From: Ananas comosus
Taxonomy: Eukaryota; Streptophyta; Magnoliopsida; Poales; Bromeliaceae
Length of the DNA stretch: 64,000 bases
Reading direction: 5' to 3'
NCBI RefSeq assembly: GCF_001540865.1
Contig: NC_033631.1
Span: forward strand, 2,297,935 to 2,361,934
A program made the translations under genes and the position numbers. Of the stretch, positions 1-10,990 are shown piece by piece (within the stretch, counting starts at the first letter, position 1; each line of letters opens with the position of its first letter). Under the pieces are notes generated by a model, which made no database searches, was not told the origin of the DNA, and worked only from the letters and a program-made list of their open reading frames with translations.

Positions 1-1155
1 AACCAAAGCTCGCATGTCCTTGGCACAATCTGAGACAAAATGTAAACATCTGGGTCCACCGTCAATACCAACGGCACCCGACAGTACGAAACAGTCCAAA
101 CTCTACTGTAAATCGAGCTCGGCCCCTTAGCACGAGCGTAATCTTAACCTATACTAACATGAGTATCCATGACGCGCTAACAGCGGTGATACAATAGGAA
201 AATAGCTCCTAAAGTTAAATTCGTTAATTTTTTAAAAAGTGACAGTGTAGGTTGAACGAGTTTCTCCTAAGTCAAATCTCAATTTAACATATAAGAAATC
301 TTCCAACATTAAGGCTCCAAATTCAAATTTCATAAAAGATATGCAAAATGATGAATTCAAGCTACTAAATATGAAGAATAACCAAGAAATACATGCTGAC
401 AACTCTATGACTTAAAAAGAAATCCGACGATTTCGGTAAATATTAACCCACCTCGAACGTTCGTCCAATGTCGGCTAGAAGTCGATATGAGGACCCTCGC
501 GCTAACTCGATCTCGAACGGCCTCAACTGGACTCAACCACAGCACACGCGCAAACCTCCAAATGACAAGAAGAAACATCAGCTCGATCTTCAAGCTCCCA
601 ACGAGAAGAGAAAAGAAGCTAGAGAGAGAGAGATGGAGGAGAAGCTAACCTGAATTCTCCACCTTCAAGCACAAAGAGAAAAGGCTGGGGTTGTTGGGGG
701 TAGGTTGCACTTCTCGACAATTAAAAAGACCAAAATACCCCATACCAACTCAATTTGCCTTTTGGAGTACCGGTACTCAACTTGGGTACCGATACTTGGC
801 GCTCTTTCCGCAACCTCTCGCACTGAGTTCCGGTACTAGCCCGATGCAGTACTGATACTCAGTTTCAGTACCGGTACTGAAACTAAGTACCGGTACTCAC
901 CAACAGGTACCGGTACTCAACATCAAACTGCGCAAACCCGAGAGCATTCAGTTCTGTAATCCCACTGGGGTACCCGTACTCCTCCCAGATACCGCTACTC
1001 AACACTGAAATCCTACACTTTGCAGATTTCAGTGTCAGAACTCTACTCTTGCACTGTGCCGAGTCCATTTTGCGTCTAATTCGCGCCAAAACGATTCTGA
1101 CTTGTCCTGACACTCTCCAGACATGTCAACAAGGCACTGATGATGAAGTCTCTCA
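1..1155 (-). mobile_element. Diverged Del/Tekay-type gypsy LTR remnant (5' part of LTR)
   Basis: The segment aligns by eye to the left LTR of the intact element at 20580-22855. It shares the block around ggcacaatctga / gggtccaccgtca / ggcacccaacag (compare 21435-21500) near its left end. Near 1100-1130 it shares the outer LTR end (tgtcctgacactctccaga; compare 22797-22825). It reads in the minus orientation and is cut off by the window start. It is clearly older than the 20.6 kb element, with many substitutions and gaps. The exact right end, near 1155, is uncertain. Confidence 0.75.
767..979. repeat. Array of GTACCGGTAC palindromes in LTR U3
   Basis: Perfect 10-bp palindromes GTACCGGTAC occur at 767-776, 868-877, 887-896 and 907-916. 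Degenerate versions lie at 786-795, 849-858 and 970-979. The array is in the same relative LTR position (U3) as the array in the intact element at 22535-22692. Confidence 0.85.
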
Positions 1156-1690
1156 GACAGCTAAGTCCCAGGAACACTACAATTTTATTCTTTATTCTTT
1201 TTACTTTTTATTTTTTGCATATTTTTTTCTTGGCTCTACTCTCACCTGCACTCGCTCCAAGTTCTCCTTCTCTGGCACCGATGTCGGACGAAGGCAGAGG
1301 AAGAGGATGCACCGCTATCCTCGTTACCATCGTGGAGGGTCGCGGAGGCGGTAGATGGGAGTCGAAGAAAAAAAAAAAAAGAACGAGAAAAGAAAGAGAG
1401 GAAGAGGATGTGGTGCTGCCCTCTTTACCGTTGTAAAAAGCCGGGAAGGCGATGGAGGAGGGTCGGAGAGAGAAAAAAAAAGAGGGTCGAGATGCAGCCT
1501 CGGTGGGGTTGGAAGCGAGGAAGGCAGAGGGAGGGTGCAGGGGCGAGGACGCACAAGACAGAGGCGAGTTCGCCTCCGCCTCCGCCTCCGCCTCCGCCGC
1601 CCTCTTCGAAGAGAAAGAAAAAAAAAGAATTGAGAGGAAAAAAAAAAAGGAGAGAGAAAAAGGAATAAGGGTATTTTGATCAGATTTCTC
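1156..1690. other. Low-complexity purine-rich stretch with a (CTCCGC)n microsatellite
   Basis: No credible gene. The sequence is A/G-rich with poly-A runs (1368-1380, 1471-1480, 1618-1650) and a hexanucleotide (CTCCGC)n run at about 1571-1600. Reading frames here give only Arg/Lys/Glu- or Pro-rich low-complexity peptides. The right edge (about 1660-1790) resembles the right end of the long-inverted-repeat element at 37092-39222, including the shared phrase acttttgcaaaa, so this may be a related element end. Confidence 0.5.
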
Positions 1691-2205
1691 AAAATTCGAC
1701 CCGAATCTACAAAATCCAAAAAGACGATCTACTTTTGCAAAAGCTCAAATGGATATTTTATGCATAATGGCCTACAAAAAATCCTCCTATAAAATTTATT
1801 TTTTATTTTTTTAACTTTCTGAAACTACATTGTATTTCTTTAAAAATTTTTTAAAAAAATCAGGAGGTTACAATATTAATAAAGAGGGTGAAATAATCAA
1901 ATTATTCTCACTTGTTCTATAAAAAAATAACATTTTGATATTCATAGCATTAATTATAAGAAATTGATGAGTAACAGAACCCTGATATGCATCAACTTAA
2001 AATTTAGGGTGTAAATGTAAGATTTTCAAAAGTCAAAAGGAAAAAGTAAAAAGCAAATATTTACGAAGGAATTTTTTATATTTCAACCAAAAAAACGAAG
2101 AGAATGTAAGGTCCTTCAAAGAAATATTTTGTCGAAATGAAGAAAGAGGCCTTTGTGCGCACTCGAGTAAACAGCATGAAGTCCAGCCCATTAGAAAACT
2201 ACTAA
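1691..2205. other. AT-rich intergenic sequence, nothing recognised
   Basis: AT-rich sequence with homopolymer runs. I see no conserved coding frame and no paired terminal repeats. Confidence 0.5.
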
Positions 2206-2425
2206 GGCTTCGTTTGGAATTGCGGAGAGATTGCGTTACATGCGGTAAAATAGTACGTTGGAAAAATACCATATTTATTTCCGTACGTAATATTGCATTC
2301 CGCATATCGCGATGAGTATATTTTATGCAGTCCCACAAGAGAACGCAAAAACATATCCCTATAAATTTTTCTTCAACTCCATTTTATCTAATAACGTTAG
2401 ATAGGTCTCAATACCAAACTAAGCC
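2206..2425. mobile_element. Tourist/PIF-Harbinger-like MITE
   Basis: The ends form imperfect inverted repeats: GGCTTCGTTTGGAATT at the left against the reverse complement of AATACCAAACTAAGCC at the right. They are flanked by the 3-bp direct repeat TAA (2203-2205 and 2426-2428), the target-site size and sequence expected for this superfamily. The body is about 220 bp and non-coding. A related end occurs near 39570-39740. Confidence 0.65.
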
Positions 2426-2846
2426 TAAGACAAACTTGTTGAAAGATACTGCTCTGGTACTAATTATAGGAACCAGTATTCGCTCCTATACTAATTCTTA
2501 CAAGAAGAATAATTGGTAGAAGAGCAATACTGCTTCCAATAAGTTTTATCAGAGTAAATAGCAGTTCTTGTAGTTGGCATCAAATCAATATCAATTTCAA
2601 CAATTAGGATCAGAGAATTTTGCATCAGAATAATATAGTTTCCAACAGCGGAATAGGATCGACAGGTAGATTAGCGTGCGAAGTGACAGTCCTCTGAGAA
2701 CAAGCCATCATCTACAAAACAAAACACAATCAAGACATAAAATATGCTAAACTCTCACCTCATATCTTGAAAAGGAATCCTACGCACTCGCGCGTCCTAA
2801 ATTCCTAAGTATTGTGTCATTTTGCCCTAAGGTGTCAACAACCTAA
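2426..2846 (-). other. Leader and possible gag start of a truncated LTR element
   Basis: This lies inside the LTR/PBS unit at 2847-4066, on the internal side. On the minus strand a short frame opens at about 2713 with two Met codons and soon stops. It could be a gag remnant, but I cannot assign it to a family. No 3' LTR is visible to the left, so the element is truncated. Confidence 0.35.
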
Positions 2847-4066
2847 GCTCTGATACCACTGAAGTTGTCTTACCGCAGATCCGACTGCTCAGATCCGAAC
2901 CAAAACAACCGGCCACGAATCCAGAGAAAGAACCTCTGAAAACAGAAGGCCTAAAATCGATCCAAAGCCACCCTCTTAGTTAAAGACTAAATAAAATGAT
3001 TTATTAATTAAAACAAAGCTGAGCAATAACTATTAGATATTCAATTAATCAATCTCAAATCAAAATAAACTATCTGTCCAAAAGATAAAATCTATCTAAC
3101 GAGCTCTCCCGGCCAATTATCTCATACGTCCCGACTCTCGGTACCTCAAATGATAGACAACAAAAGAAAGCGCATTGCTTAACAAGAAATCTACTTCCAA
3201 GAATAACAATAATTTTAATTTTAAACCACAACGGTCATAATTTAGAGCATCTCCACTCTGTCACTCTAACCACGAGAACTACAATTACGCGCCATTCCTC
3301 CTCAGAAACCGCATACAAGAAAAATCCCTCACCTGCGAGGTATCCGACCGCAGTAGTCGTAAATAACAATAGATCATGATATAATAATGTGTAAGTGAAT
3401 ATGCCACGATAGTCAATAATAACTATAAAACTCATTCGGACGTACCAGCAACTAGTGAACAAAACAGATAATAATCATATCTCGAACCCACTCGGATCCG
3501 CATATTTTCTACCATTTGCAAAATAGTTACTATTTACTTGCCTCTATTAGCGCTCACAAATTCGTCAAGTTCTAAGATTGAAGTTTCACAATAGTCCCAT
3601 GCAGCATCTATAATTATGAAAAGACCCAAATAAAACTGCATCACCAAAATACATATAATCTGATCACTTGCTCTTCAAAAAGTTCCAATAAGTGTTCAAG
3701 CGTATCCTATAATTTGCGACGATCCAAACTTTATCAGAACTAACAGTCACATATTCTAGCAATAATAACTCATTGGGCCCAAACCACTAGCCCAAAATAT
3801 TTAAGCTCGATTATTATTATTAGCGTGTAGGTCTCATATATTCTAATCAGAATCATTCCGACCTGCTAGCAATCAAAACTCGTTGGGCCTAAACTACTGG
3901 CCCAAAATGCTTAAACCCAATTATCATTACTAATATGTAGGCCTCATATATTCTAATTAGAATCATTTTTCCACCTGACGTGGGACTATTAGAGTGACAT
4001 TAAACTGAACCCATGCAATGTACTAGGCCCTCTCCCAACATTGCATCGGATTTTCGATATGTGACA
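2847..4066 (-). mobile_element. Truncated LTR retrotransposon: 5' LTR plus tRNA-iMet primer-binding site
   Basis: On the minus strand, 2858-2847 reads TGGTATCAGAGC, the canonical plant primer-binding site complementary to initiator tRNA-Met. It starts one base inside a TG...CA-bounded LTR at about 2860-4066. The LTR's outer end is TGTCACATATCG on the minus strand. Internal coding sequence and the 3' LTR are missing. The LTR contains a tandem duplication of about 110 bp (separate entry). The length fits a gypsy-type LTR, but the lineage is not determined. Confidence 0.7.
3759..3972. repeat. Tandem duplication of about 110 bp inside the LTR
   Basis: Unit 1 (3759-3868) and unit 2 (3869-3972) share the run TTGGGCC, the phrase tctcatatattctaat and agaatcatt in the same order with a 110-bp offset. 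They are diverged copies sitting in the probable U3 region. Confidence 0.7.
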
Positions 4067-6001
4067 TTCGCGTGCCTTGTCTGATCATTCCTTATTACAT
4101 GCAAAGAACCTAAATTGCGAAAAATAACAGCTTGAGAACTTTTTGAAATTTGCCATCATTCCATCCAAAGGGGTGAAATATAACACCTGAAACTCCGGTG
4201 ACACATTAAAGTGTATATGAAATGCGACAAACAAATATACTGCATAAATATAATGAAAGCCACATGAGCAACATAGAGATGATGAAAAATATACAACAAA
4301 CGAAAAAGAAAAAGGAATAATAGGTTAGATCGAACCGAACTCAGATACCATCAGTTTGAAAAAAATGTGTGGTGCGTGAATTTGATTTACAATCACTTCT
4401 TGTTAATCTATAAAAGTGATCCTAAATTGAACAAATTATACATATCAAAATCGACACAAAAGACGGTTTTTGTGTCATAAAAGCTCCACCTGACACAATG
4501 AACTAACGTCTTACGACCTTATAACTAAAACCGGCACAAAATATCTATTTTTGGTGACAATTTTTTTCATTGAAATAAATAGTTTGTTAATCGTATTGGA
4601 AATTTAAAAACTGACACAAATTAATATTTTCTCAACACATTTGTGTCGATGCAAAATATTTAGACGTAGAACACATGCATTGTTTTGCTGCTTCCAGTGA
4701 AGCCTTACAGTGAAGTTAAAGCCCTGGGTAGCCAATTAATCAATTATCATCACCAAGTAATAGAAGAAAAGATAACTTTAATTAGACTAATTCAAGAAAA
4801 AAATTTTCCTCCAAGGTAGAGGATAAAATTTCTAGCCAAAATAAAAGGTCGAGAACGAAAAAAGAGCAAAGTACCATGTTACTGCAGCCAAAATTAAATA
4901 CAAGCCGATGAGAATATAAATACAAAGGATGCAAATATTATCTATTTTGGAGATGTAGTACGAAATCCACAGGTCCAAATCATTTAGCAAGCATTTAACA
5001 GGTAATAAATAGGTAATGCGACATATTCTAAACTTTACCTCACTATTTTGAGTGTTATTTTTGGCCTCAACTCCGCAGGCATCTGCAAACGAAAGCATAA
5101 AACTAACTGAGAAAAAGGGCAAATTTTGAATCTAAAAATCTTATTCCTAGCAACGGAAGTGTGCGAACATACCAGATTTGCAGAGGAAGATGCAGCAAAT
5201 TCCTATTATGAACTGTTAAACTAGATCAAACATCAGAAGCAAAGCAACAAAATAGCCCAAAAGACTAGCTCAATTAGTAATACTATGAACTCAGTGGTGC
5301 AGAAAAACCACAAGAAAGATGCAGAAAAGAGCCATCGGAAATTTTAAGGACACAACATTGCATATAATCTGCAGAATTTGCAAAAGTAATTAACCAATAC
5401 AATCAATCTTAATATCGAGACCTCGCTGTGAGAAGCTAAGCACGAAAAGGAAAACCAGCATTCCGTGTTGCACGAATTGCCAACCTTCTGATGAAAATTC
5501 AGTTCCATTAGTGAGAATCACCTTTCACATGTACAAAAAGGAGAGAAAAAAACAACAAATAATCTACACCATCACCTGAAAAATATTTCTTTCTTTAAAG
5601 AAGATCTCCATAAGTGACCTCTTGCTTAGAATGCATAAGAATATCAGTTAGAAAAGTCTCGAAAGTTCAAAAAGCCGTCTCAATGTTAAAATTTCTATTC
5701 CAGGTTTCTAGGAATCGAACAATTTCTGCATCGGCCAACAACTTAGCAACATCCTTTTAGAGCGGCAGAGAAAGCGAAGGAGGAGCGGGGAAATCGGTAC
5801 ATACGATGCATTGCCTCCATGGACTCGGTTCATGATTAAAACGGGTAACAGGAGACAAAAGTTGTTAAGTTGCATAACTAGAGAAGTAAACTTCAGGAAA
5901 AAAAACAAAGAATACACAGACAAGATAAAAAAAAATGTATGGTAAACCGCTAATGAAATTGGCAAATGTAAATTTCTAATTGTCAGTTAGGTTACTTGTA
6001 G
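4067..6001. other. Non-coding AT-rich sequence 3' of DUF247-1
   Basis: Nothing certain. Short minus-strand frames at 4832-5122 and 5708-5965 have no recognisable domain. The segment at 5700-5830 is less AT-rich and could be transcribed 3' sequence of the neighbouring DUF247 gene or an exon remnant, but I cannot support either. Confidence 0.4.
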
Positions 6002-7591
6002 TCATTCATCCGTTGGCGGATAAACATAGGAGAAGACAGAAATCAGTGTCTGAAGTGCAGTGCAGGAAAGCACGATAACTGCAGCAAATGCTCCCAGGGC
6101 CAACCACGGATTGCTAAAGTGGTTATGCCTCAACCATGCGATCCACCTGTTCAGTCGACTCTGGTAGTGCGCTTCCATCATCTGCCACACGGATTTTAGG
6201 TAGTGCTTACCGTTGAAGTCAAAGACGACATCCTTACTCAGCTTGGTGAATAGAGTCGACACCTCTTCATCACTACGCAGTTCATGCACAATGATTCCTC
6301 TTTGAGCTAGTAGCATGACGTCGTCAGGCATGTTGGTAAGCTGGGACATGAAAACAATATAGGCAGTAACATCGTTTCCGAACTGAGGACACGTTTGCTC
6401 GAGAGCCACAAAGTTCCTGAAAAGAGAGCTCGTGTTCTCATCAATCGGCAAACACGGGATTTCCAGCACTTTCTTGGTAAATCTTATGTCCAAAAGAGAA
6501 TGGGGGCTTTGCTTATTGAACTCTCTCTTCTTAAATTCGACTCCTGCTTCAACGTATTGTGCTGCTCTGCGCCAGCGCTGCTGGGCTGCTTGTAAGCAAT
6601 ACGTCTGGTGGTTAAGAGAAAAGACTTGATCGTTTTCCTCCAGCTGATGGCTTAGCTTCGAATAACTGCGGCCAAAGTGAAGAAGACGTTGAAAAAATCG
6701 GGGCCTTGCATGACGATGACTGTCTTCCTCCATTCTCTGACTTGGTCTGAAGTACATATGACCCAAGTGGAGCAAATGGTGAAAATCTTTTGGCCTCTCA
6801 AATTCTTGAATTGCTTTCGGATAGTAATGCAGAATTTCTTCCACATACTCTGCAATTTTGTCCGTGAGTCGTTGATTCTCTGTGTCTTTACCTGCGACTA
6901 GCTCATATATTCTCTCGACAACGAAAAAGGGTATCTGGTTCTCGAGCAAGAGTAGATCGTGAGCAACAAAATTGGTATACCACCGACCAATCTGGTCCGC
7001 ATAATCCGCATCATGCTCTGCTATACTATTTTGGTTCGCAGCCTCTCCTTCGTGCCTCGGCCACGGAACCTTTTGTCCTACTCCATTTCCCCCAACAAAT
7101 TCCTGATTATTAGCTTGTCCATATGCTTCAGTTTCGGGCATTACAATTCCAGCTGTCCCATATAAAGACACTAGTATAAAGCATCCATCAAGCAACAGCA
7201 TCTGCCGAAACTTCTTCTTGTCCATTTTAATTTCTTCCGTATAACAGCTTCTCACTTGATTCTCCAGCCTCTGCATCACCTTCAGGTAATCACGCAATCT
7301 CTTTTCACGATTCAAATTCAGGATGTAATCCAAGCAGTTCCACTTTTCCTTCTCCATGGCTTGTAAAGTTGGAGTTCCGTAATGATACGGACCGAAGGAC
7401 TGAACCATCGGCTCGTAAGCATTCCTGTCGACCTCGCGGATGTGTTGTGGGATTTTGTAGATGAGGCATAGTTTTGTTCCCCGTTCGCGGGCCTCGCCTA
7501 GCGACCAGTAATAGGTTAGTTCCCTTGTCATGGAAACCGCCAATTCATCTATGTCTGCGACCGTAGTTCTACAGCTTTCAAATCCATCCAT
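6002..7591 (-). CDS. DUF247 (UPF0481) family membrane protein, copy 1
   Basis: A single-exon gene of 529 residues, within the usual family range of roughly 400-600. The family-defining N-terminal block is present (residues 40-72: LCLIYKIPQHIR then GPYHYG), followed by LLLDGCFILVSLYG and the HDLLLLENQIPFFVVERIYEL block. The C-terminus is also typical: a single hydrophobic segment at about 497-520 with a short tail, so a C-anchored membrane protein is likely. Biochemical function is unknown for most members. In grasses, DUF247 proteins are pollen-side determinants at the S and Z self-incompatibility loci. The frame is intact and there is no sign of an intron. It is a clear paralogue of the gene at 49151-50836, with a shorter variable linker at residues 152-200. 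The start was chosen because homology with the paralogue begins at ADIDEL, 12 residues in. Confidence 0.94.
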   Translation of the reverse strand: MDGFESCRTTVADIDELAVSMTRELTYYWSLGEARERGTKLCLIYKIPQHIREVDRNAYEPMVQSFGPYHYGTPTLQAMEKEKWNCLDYILNLNREKRLRDYLKVMQRLENQVRSCYTEEIKMDKKKFRQMLLLDGCFILVSLYGTAGIVMPETEAYGQANNQEFVGGNGVGQKVPWPRHEGEAANQNSIAEHDADYADQIGRWYTNFVAHDLLLLENQIPFFVVERIYELVAGKDTENQRLTDKIAEYVEEILHYYPKAIQEFERPKDFHHLLHLGHMYFRPSQRMEEDSHRHARPRFFQRLLHFGRSYSKLSHQLEENDQVFSLNHQTYCLQAAQQRWRRAAQYVEAGVEFKKREFNKQSPHSLLDIRFTKKVLEIPCLPIDENTSSLFRNFVALEQTCPQFGNDVTAYIVFMSQLTNMPDDVMLLAQRGIIVHELRSDEEVSTLFTKLSKDVVFDFNGKHYLKSVWQMMEAHYQSRLNRWIAWLRHNHFSNPWLALGAFAAVIVLSCTALQTLISVFSYVYPPTDE

Positions 7592-8284
7592 CCGTGCAGC
7601 AAGTATTCAAAAAGGTTAATTTCCCTGTCTGATTCTTCACGGCAAACGTAGCATGCAATGAGGAAAAACAGAAAAGAGATGTTAGATCAACTATTACTTC
7701 ACTCTCTCGAAAAACCAACTAATCTCTAAAACAAATATGAAGTATGAAAGAGCAAATGAGAACTAAAAAATTGCATTAGTGTTTTGTTTCAAGCACCAGC
7801 AAGTCTCGGAACATTCGGAAATATCCAAACAAAGTAAAGTTTCTTACACTCATTTAACTTGAAAGTGCTCGTTATGTAGTTTAGATCAGTCGGATAGGCA
7901 CAAAGTATGAACATGACAAAATTTATTCAAATAAATGTGTAATTTATTGTATACATTTATGCACAAGGAACAAGGAACAAAGAAATTATAGTAAGAAGAA
8001 TAGTACTAAATCATATTCAAATAGGTTAGACTGCATGTGGTATCATCTGCATAGCATGTCGGCCTCAAGCAACATACGAACTGTTTGGTCTGTCTTCTAT
8101 TCATGCGTTCAGCAGCAACAAATATCTGGGTTTTCTTCTGCAGTGAAAAAAATGAAATGATATTTTGCAAAAGCTAGAGCTCCAAATTGGTGCTTCTAAT
8201 TCAACCACCAAAGATCTATTAGGGGGATTCTTAATATAGTGCTTCTTCTAAAAGTACTACTGAGTTCAGATCGTATTGAGAGGT
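7592..8284. other. Upstream region of DUF247-1
   Basis: AT-rich and without coding potential. It should contain the promoter and 5' leader of the minus-strand DUF247 gene, but I cannot point to a specific TATA box or splice site with confidence. Confidence 0.4.
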
Positions 8285-8925
8285 TGTCACACCCCGAGAC
8301 CCGTTTTATAAGCCTTTTTTTAAAAAAGGGCCAGTTTGAAAACAGAGTCAGTGAAAAGTGCCCCTTTTTTTTTGAAACATAATCTTGCCCCTGGGACGGA
8401 ACAGACCCACCACAAACACAAGAATTCCTCTGTCCACTCGGACAGAGGCTCCCCTGCATTTGCACGGCATATCACCTATTAAAATATCCACAACACACAA
8501 CATCACTCAAAAAATCAAGCAAACACAATATAAATGCTCATATGTTCAATCAGCTAACCATCCTTAATATGATGCATGCTCTAATTACTCCTTAGGTGAA
8601 GGATAATGCAAATGCACAATATACCAAACAACTCTATCATTTAAAAGTGCTTCCTACTCGGAAACTTTATTTTAAAAACCTAATATAGAGATAAATCTAG
8701 AAAATCATTTGAAAACTGTTTTCCACACGAAAACTCATTCTTTTGAAAATCTGAATACCATGAGGGGTAGAAAATCGTTTTGTCATAAAACCACAACTAT
8801 AACATCACTACTACCATAGATAGTAAACAAAAATCCCTGTTCATTTATTCTCAAAATAAACATTCACATGAACCAAACAATCATTTAACTAAACCACAAT
8901 ACAATCTACTTTAGAGGTCCACTAG
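8285..8925 (-). mobile_element. Gypsy-like LTR fragment
   Basis: It starts with TGTCACACCCCGAGACCC, closely like the inner LTR edge of the intact Del element (TGTCACGCCCCGGATTACAC at 20580 and 28005). It is then unlike that element. No PBS, PPT or second LTR is adjacent, so it is a solo or truncated LTR. The right edge is set only by the start of the plastid-derived sequence. Confidence 0.5.
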
Positions 8926-8929
8926 AGAT

Positions 8930-9270
8930 TAGAGATTTTGGAAGAAAAAATAAAATGTTTCTTTTGCCCTTCCAGCCGATATGAAAATAAAGAAATGATT
9001 AACATATTCGAGATAATTACGTATTTACAAAAGACCGTCTCAACTCATCCTATATCATCACATCCGGGATGTGATATGATTCCAAAGGATGAATCGATAT
9101 GGAGGGTTCCGATAAGATTTCATTCTTGCACAAGAATCTATTTTTTGACTTATTTAGTCTATTCCATGACCGGAACAAAGGGGGATACACGTTACACCAC
9201 GATTTTGAATCAGAAGAGAGATTTCAAGAAATGGCAGATCTCTTCACTCTATCAATAACCAAGCCGCATT
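8930..9270 (+). pseudogene. ycf2: Nuclear plastid DNA insertion: fragment of chloroplast ycf2
   Basis: The translation is recognisable plastid Ycf2. One frame (from about 8935) gives [19 protein letters not shown] and a block ending [10 protein letters not shown] second frame (from about 9105) continues with [29 protein letters not shown] and [14 protein letters not shown]. The two frames are consecutive in the plastid protein, so a small indel near 9090-9105 breaks the reading frame. After about 9265 homology stops abruptly. Only about 110 of the more than 2000 codons are present, with no start and no plastid neighbours, so this is a dead NUPT rather than a gene. Family recognition is from memory and was not searched. 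Confidence 0.88.
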
Positions 9271-9398
9271 TGATTTCCTTACATTTAATTCAAATCCACG
9301 TTTTGCATATATCAAAAATTCTTGAGTATAATATAAGGGGGACTGCTGAATATATAGGAGCTTTTTAAGTAATCAGTTGTTTCACATGGTATTAGAGC
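9271..9398 (+). mobile_element. LTR end plus primer-binding site of a truncated element
   Basis: 9387-9398 reads TGGTATTAGAGC, a one-mismatch version of the tRNA-iMet PBS. It directly follows a sequence ending in CA (gtttcaca, 9379-9386), which is the arrangement at the end of a copia-type 5' LTR. Only about 115 bp of LTR-like sequence precede it before the plastid insertion. The internal region is lost, replaced by the hAT-like element at 9424. Confidence 0.5.
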
Positions 9399-9423
9399 TT
9401 GGTTCGCACCTCGTCATAGAAAC

Positions 9424-10279
9424 CAAGAATTTAAGTGCCGTGGCACGGGGTCGAGCCAAAAGCTTATTGGCACAGTATGGCATGATGCGTGCTCAACCAT
9501 GCCGATGTGTGCCGGTCATAAAAAATACATGTATGCCAACACATAAATGTATGGAATATTTATTTTCTTTAGCAATAAAATATTCTAATTGCTTATGTAT
9601 CTTTATCAAAGTTTTTAAATTTATTAAGAAAATTATTTACTAATTTAAAGTAAAGGGGGTCACCCATCCTAAGACTACTCTAGTCCTAGCACGCATAACT
9701 CTCTTAACCTCTTGGGCATAGTCACTGCCTAGAATGCTATAGCCGGATTAAGAGATTTTAGCCATTTTATATATTACATATAGGACTACTTAGGGTCTCA
9801 CATTCTCCTCCCTCCCTTTTTAAGCCCTAACGTCCCCGTCAGGCTAAGACTCATAAGTACCATGCGATGTGAGGCTTATCTTGCTAACTTAACCGACCTT
9901 GTGGGGGAGCCGCGCTCTACCCATAACAGTCATCAATATGAGAGCCTCGCTCTCCCCATTATATAACCTGGCTTAGCCGAGACTCATCTTACACTTCCAA
10001 CTGGTATTTGGCTCTAATACCAATTGTGACACTCCACTTCCTAGGGGGCCATCCATCATAGAACTACTCTAGTCCTAACACGCTTAACTCTTTGAACCTC
10101 TTGGGCCTAGCCACCATCCATAGCCGGGTTAAGAGTTTTTAGCCATTTTATATCTTATATATAGGACTATCTGGGGTCTCACATGTGCCATCAGCATGGA
10201 GGCTATATCGTGCCGATATTTTGTTGGTACTATATGACAAAGTAGATACGATCAGTGTCGATGGACACTTAAATCCTTG
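9424..10279. mobile_element. hAT-type MITE with GGCAC-rich ends, containing a nested TRIM
   Basis: The terminal inverted repeats are CAAGAATTTAAGTGCC at the left and, reversed, CAAGGATTTAAGTGTCC at the right. Flanks ATAGAAAC (9416-9423) and GTAGAAAG (10280-10287) agree at 6 of 8 positions, fitting an 8-bp hAT target duplication that has since mutated. The same terminal sequence bounds the element at 42727-43722, which has a perfect 8-bp duplication. The body is non-coding, and a TRIM was inserted at about 9655-10183. Confidence 0.72.
9655..10183 (-). mobile_element. TRIM (terminal-repeat retrotransposon in miniature)
   Basis: Two directly repeated LTRs, about 9655-9802 and 10025-10183 (159 bp), share actactctagtccta, agccattttatat and tataggacta. 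They surround about 220 bp of non-coding DNA. In minus orientation the right LTR is the 5' LTR. It begins TGTGAGACCCCAG, has a TATA-like tatataag and ends GTGTCACA. The next bases form a PBS, TGGTATTAGAGCC (10022-10010), one mismatch from the initiator tRNA-Met complement. Just inside the left LTR the minus strand carries a polypurine tract, AAAAAGGGAGGGAGGAGAA (9821-9803). The left LTR's far end is eroded. TRIMs need proteins from autonomous elements. Confidence 0.85.
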
Positions 10280-10283
10280 GTAG

Positions 10284-10487
10284 AAAGCTTCTTCAACCCA
10301 GTTTTCATCTGGTCCTCATCTGGTCTTATGCAGTTCTTTCAATCCACTATCATTCGGTTATCGGATGATCATATTAGATACACATCAGAAGTCTGACCTG
10401 TATATAATGTACCGCATTTTAATAACTACCAACTTAACCTTTTAGAAATAAACGGTAGTTCTGCAAATGATACCAACTTAAGCTTTT
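10284..10487. other. Short non-coding spacer
   Basis: No coding or repeat structure is recognised. Its last 50 bases resemble the right flank of the MITE at 11511-12157 (12158-12200). Confidence 0.4.
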
Positions 10488-10990
10488 AGGGCACGTTTGG
10501 TTCGCACTATGAAAAATTACTAGGAGTAAAAAGATATACGAGAATCTTATTCATATTCATCCTATTACTAAAAATGTAGTATTTCGCTGTTTGGTTCGTA
10601 CGGTCATATTATTTAGTCATATTACTTAAGATTATAAAAAATATACAATTAATTAAATTATTTATTTATTTAATTTTAAATAATACTATAAAAAATTTCA
10701 ACATCTTTTTAGAAAAGAGAGAGAGAGAGAATATAGGTTAGAAAGAGAGAGTATAATTAAAGAAATAGGAAGAGAAATAGAGTCGATGTTAGAGAGAATG
10801 AGAGGTTGAGATTTTAGNCTGTATAAGAGAATTGTTGCTGCCGTCGGAGAAAGTAACTTAAATAAAATGTGTATTACCTGCTTCTAATCATCTTTTAGAT
10901 AAAAAAAATTTATTTATTTTTTTTATATCGAAGGTAATTTTAATATCTCATATACAGAGCAATAATATGTTATATTTTATTTAATCAAAT
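10488..10990. mobile_element. Truncated MITE related to the 11511-12157 element
   Basis: It begins AGGGCACGTTTGGTTCGC and follows the 11511 element closely for at least 250 bp (actatgaaa, gagaatcttattc, tttggttcgtacggtcata, aatttcaacatcttttta, gagagagag). No matching right terminus is seen, so the copy is truncated. It contains a single N at 10818. Confidence 0.6.

Noticed and set aside
1324..1719. Arg/Leu/Pro-rich frame of 131 codons on the minus strand, and Lys/Arg-rich plus-strand frames
   Set aside because: Low-complexity purine/pyrimidine strand bias with microsatellite; no conserved motif.
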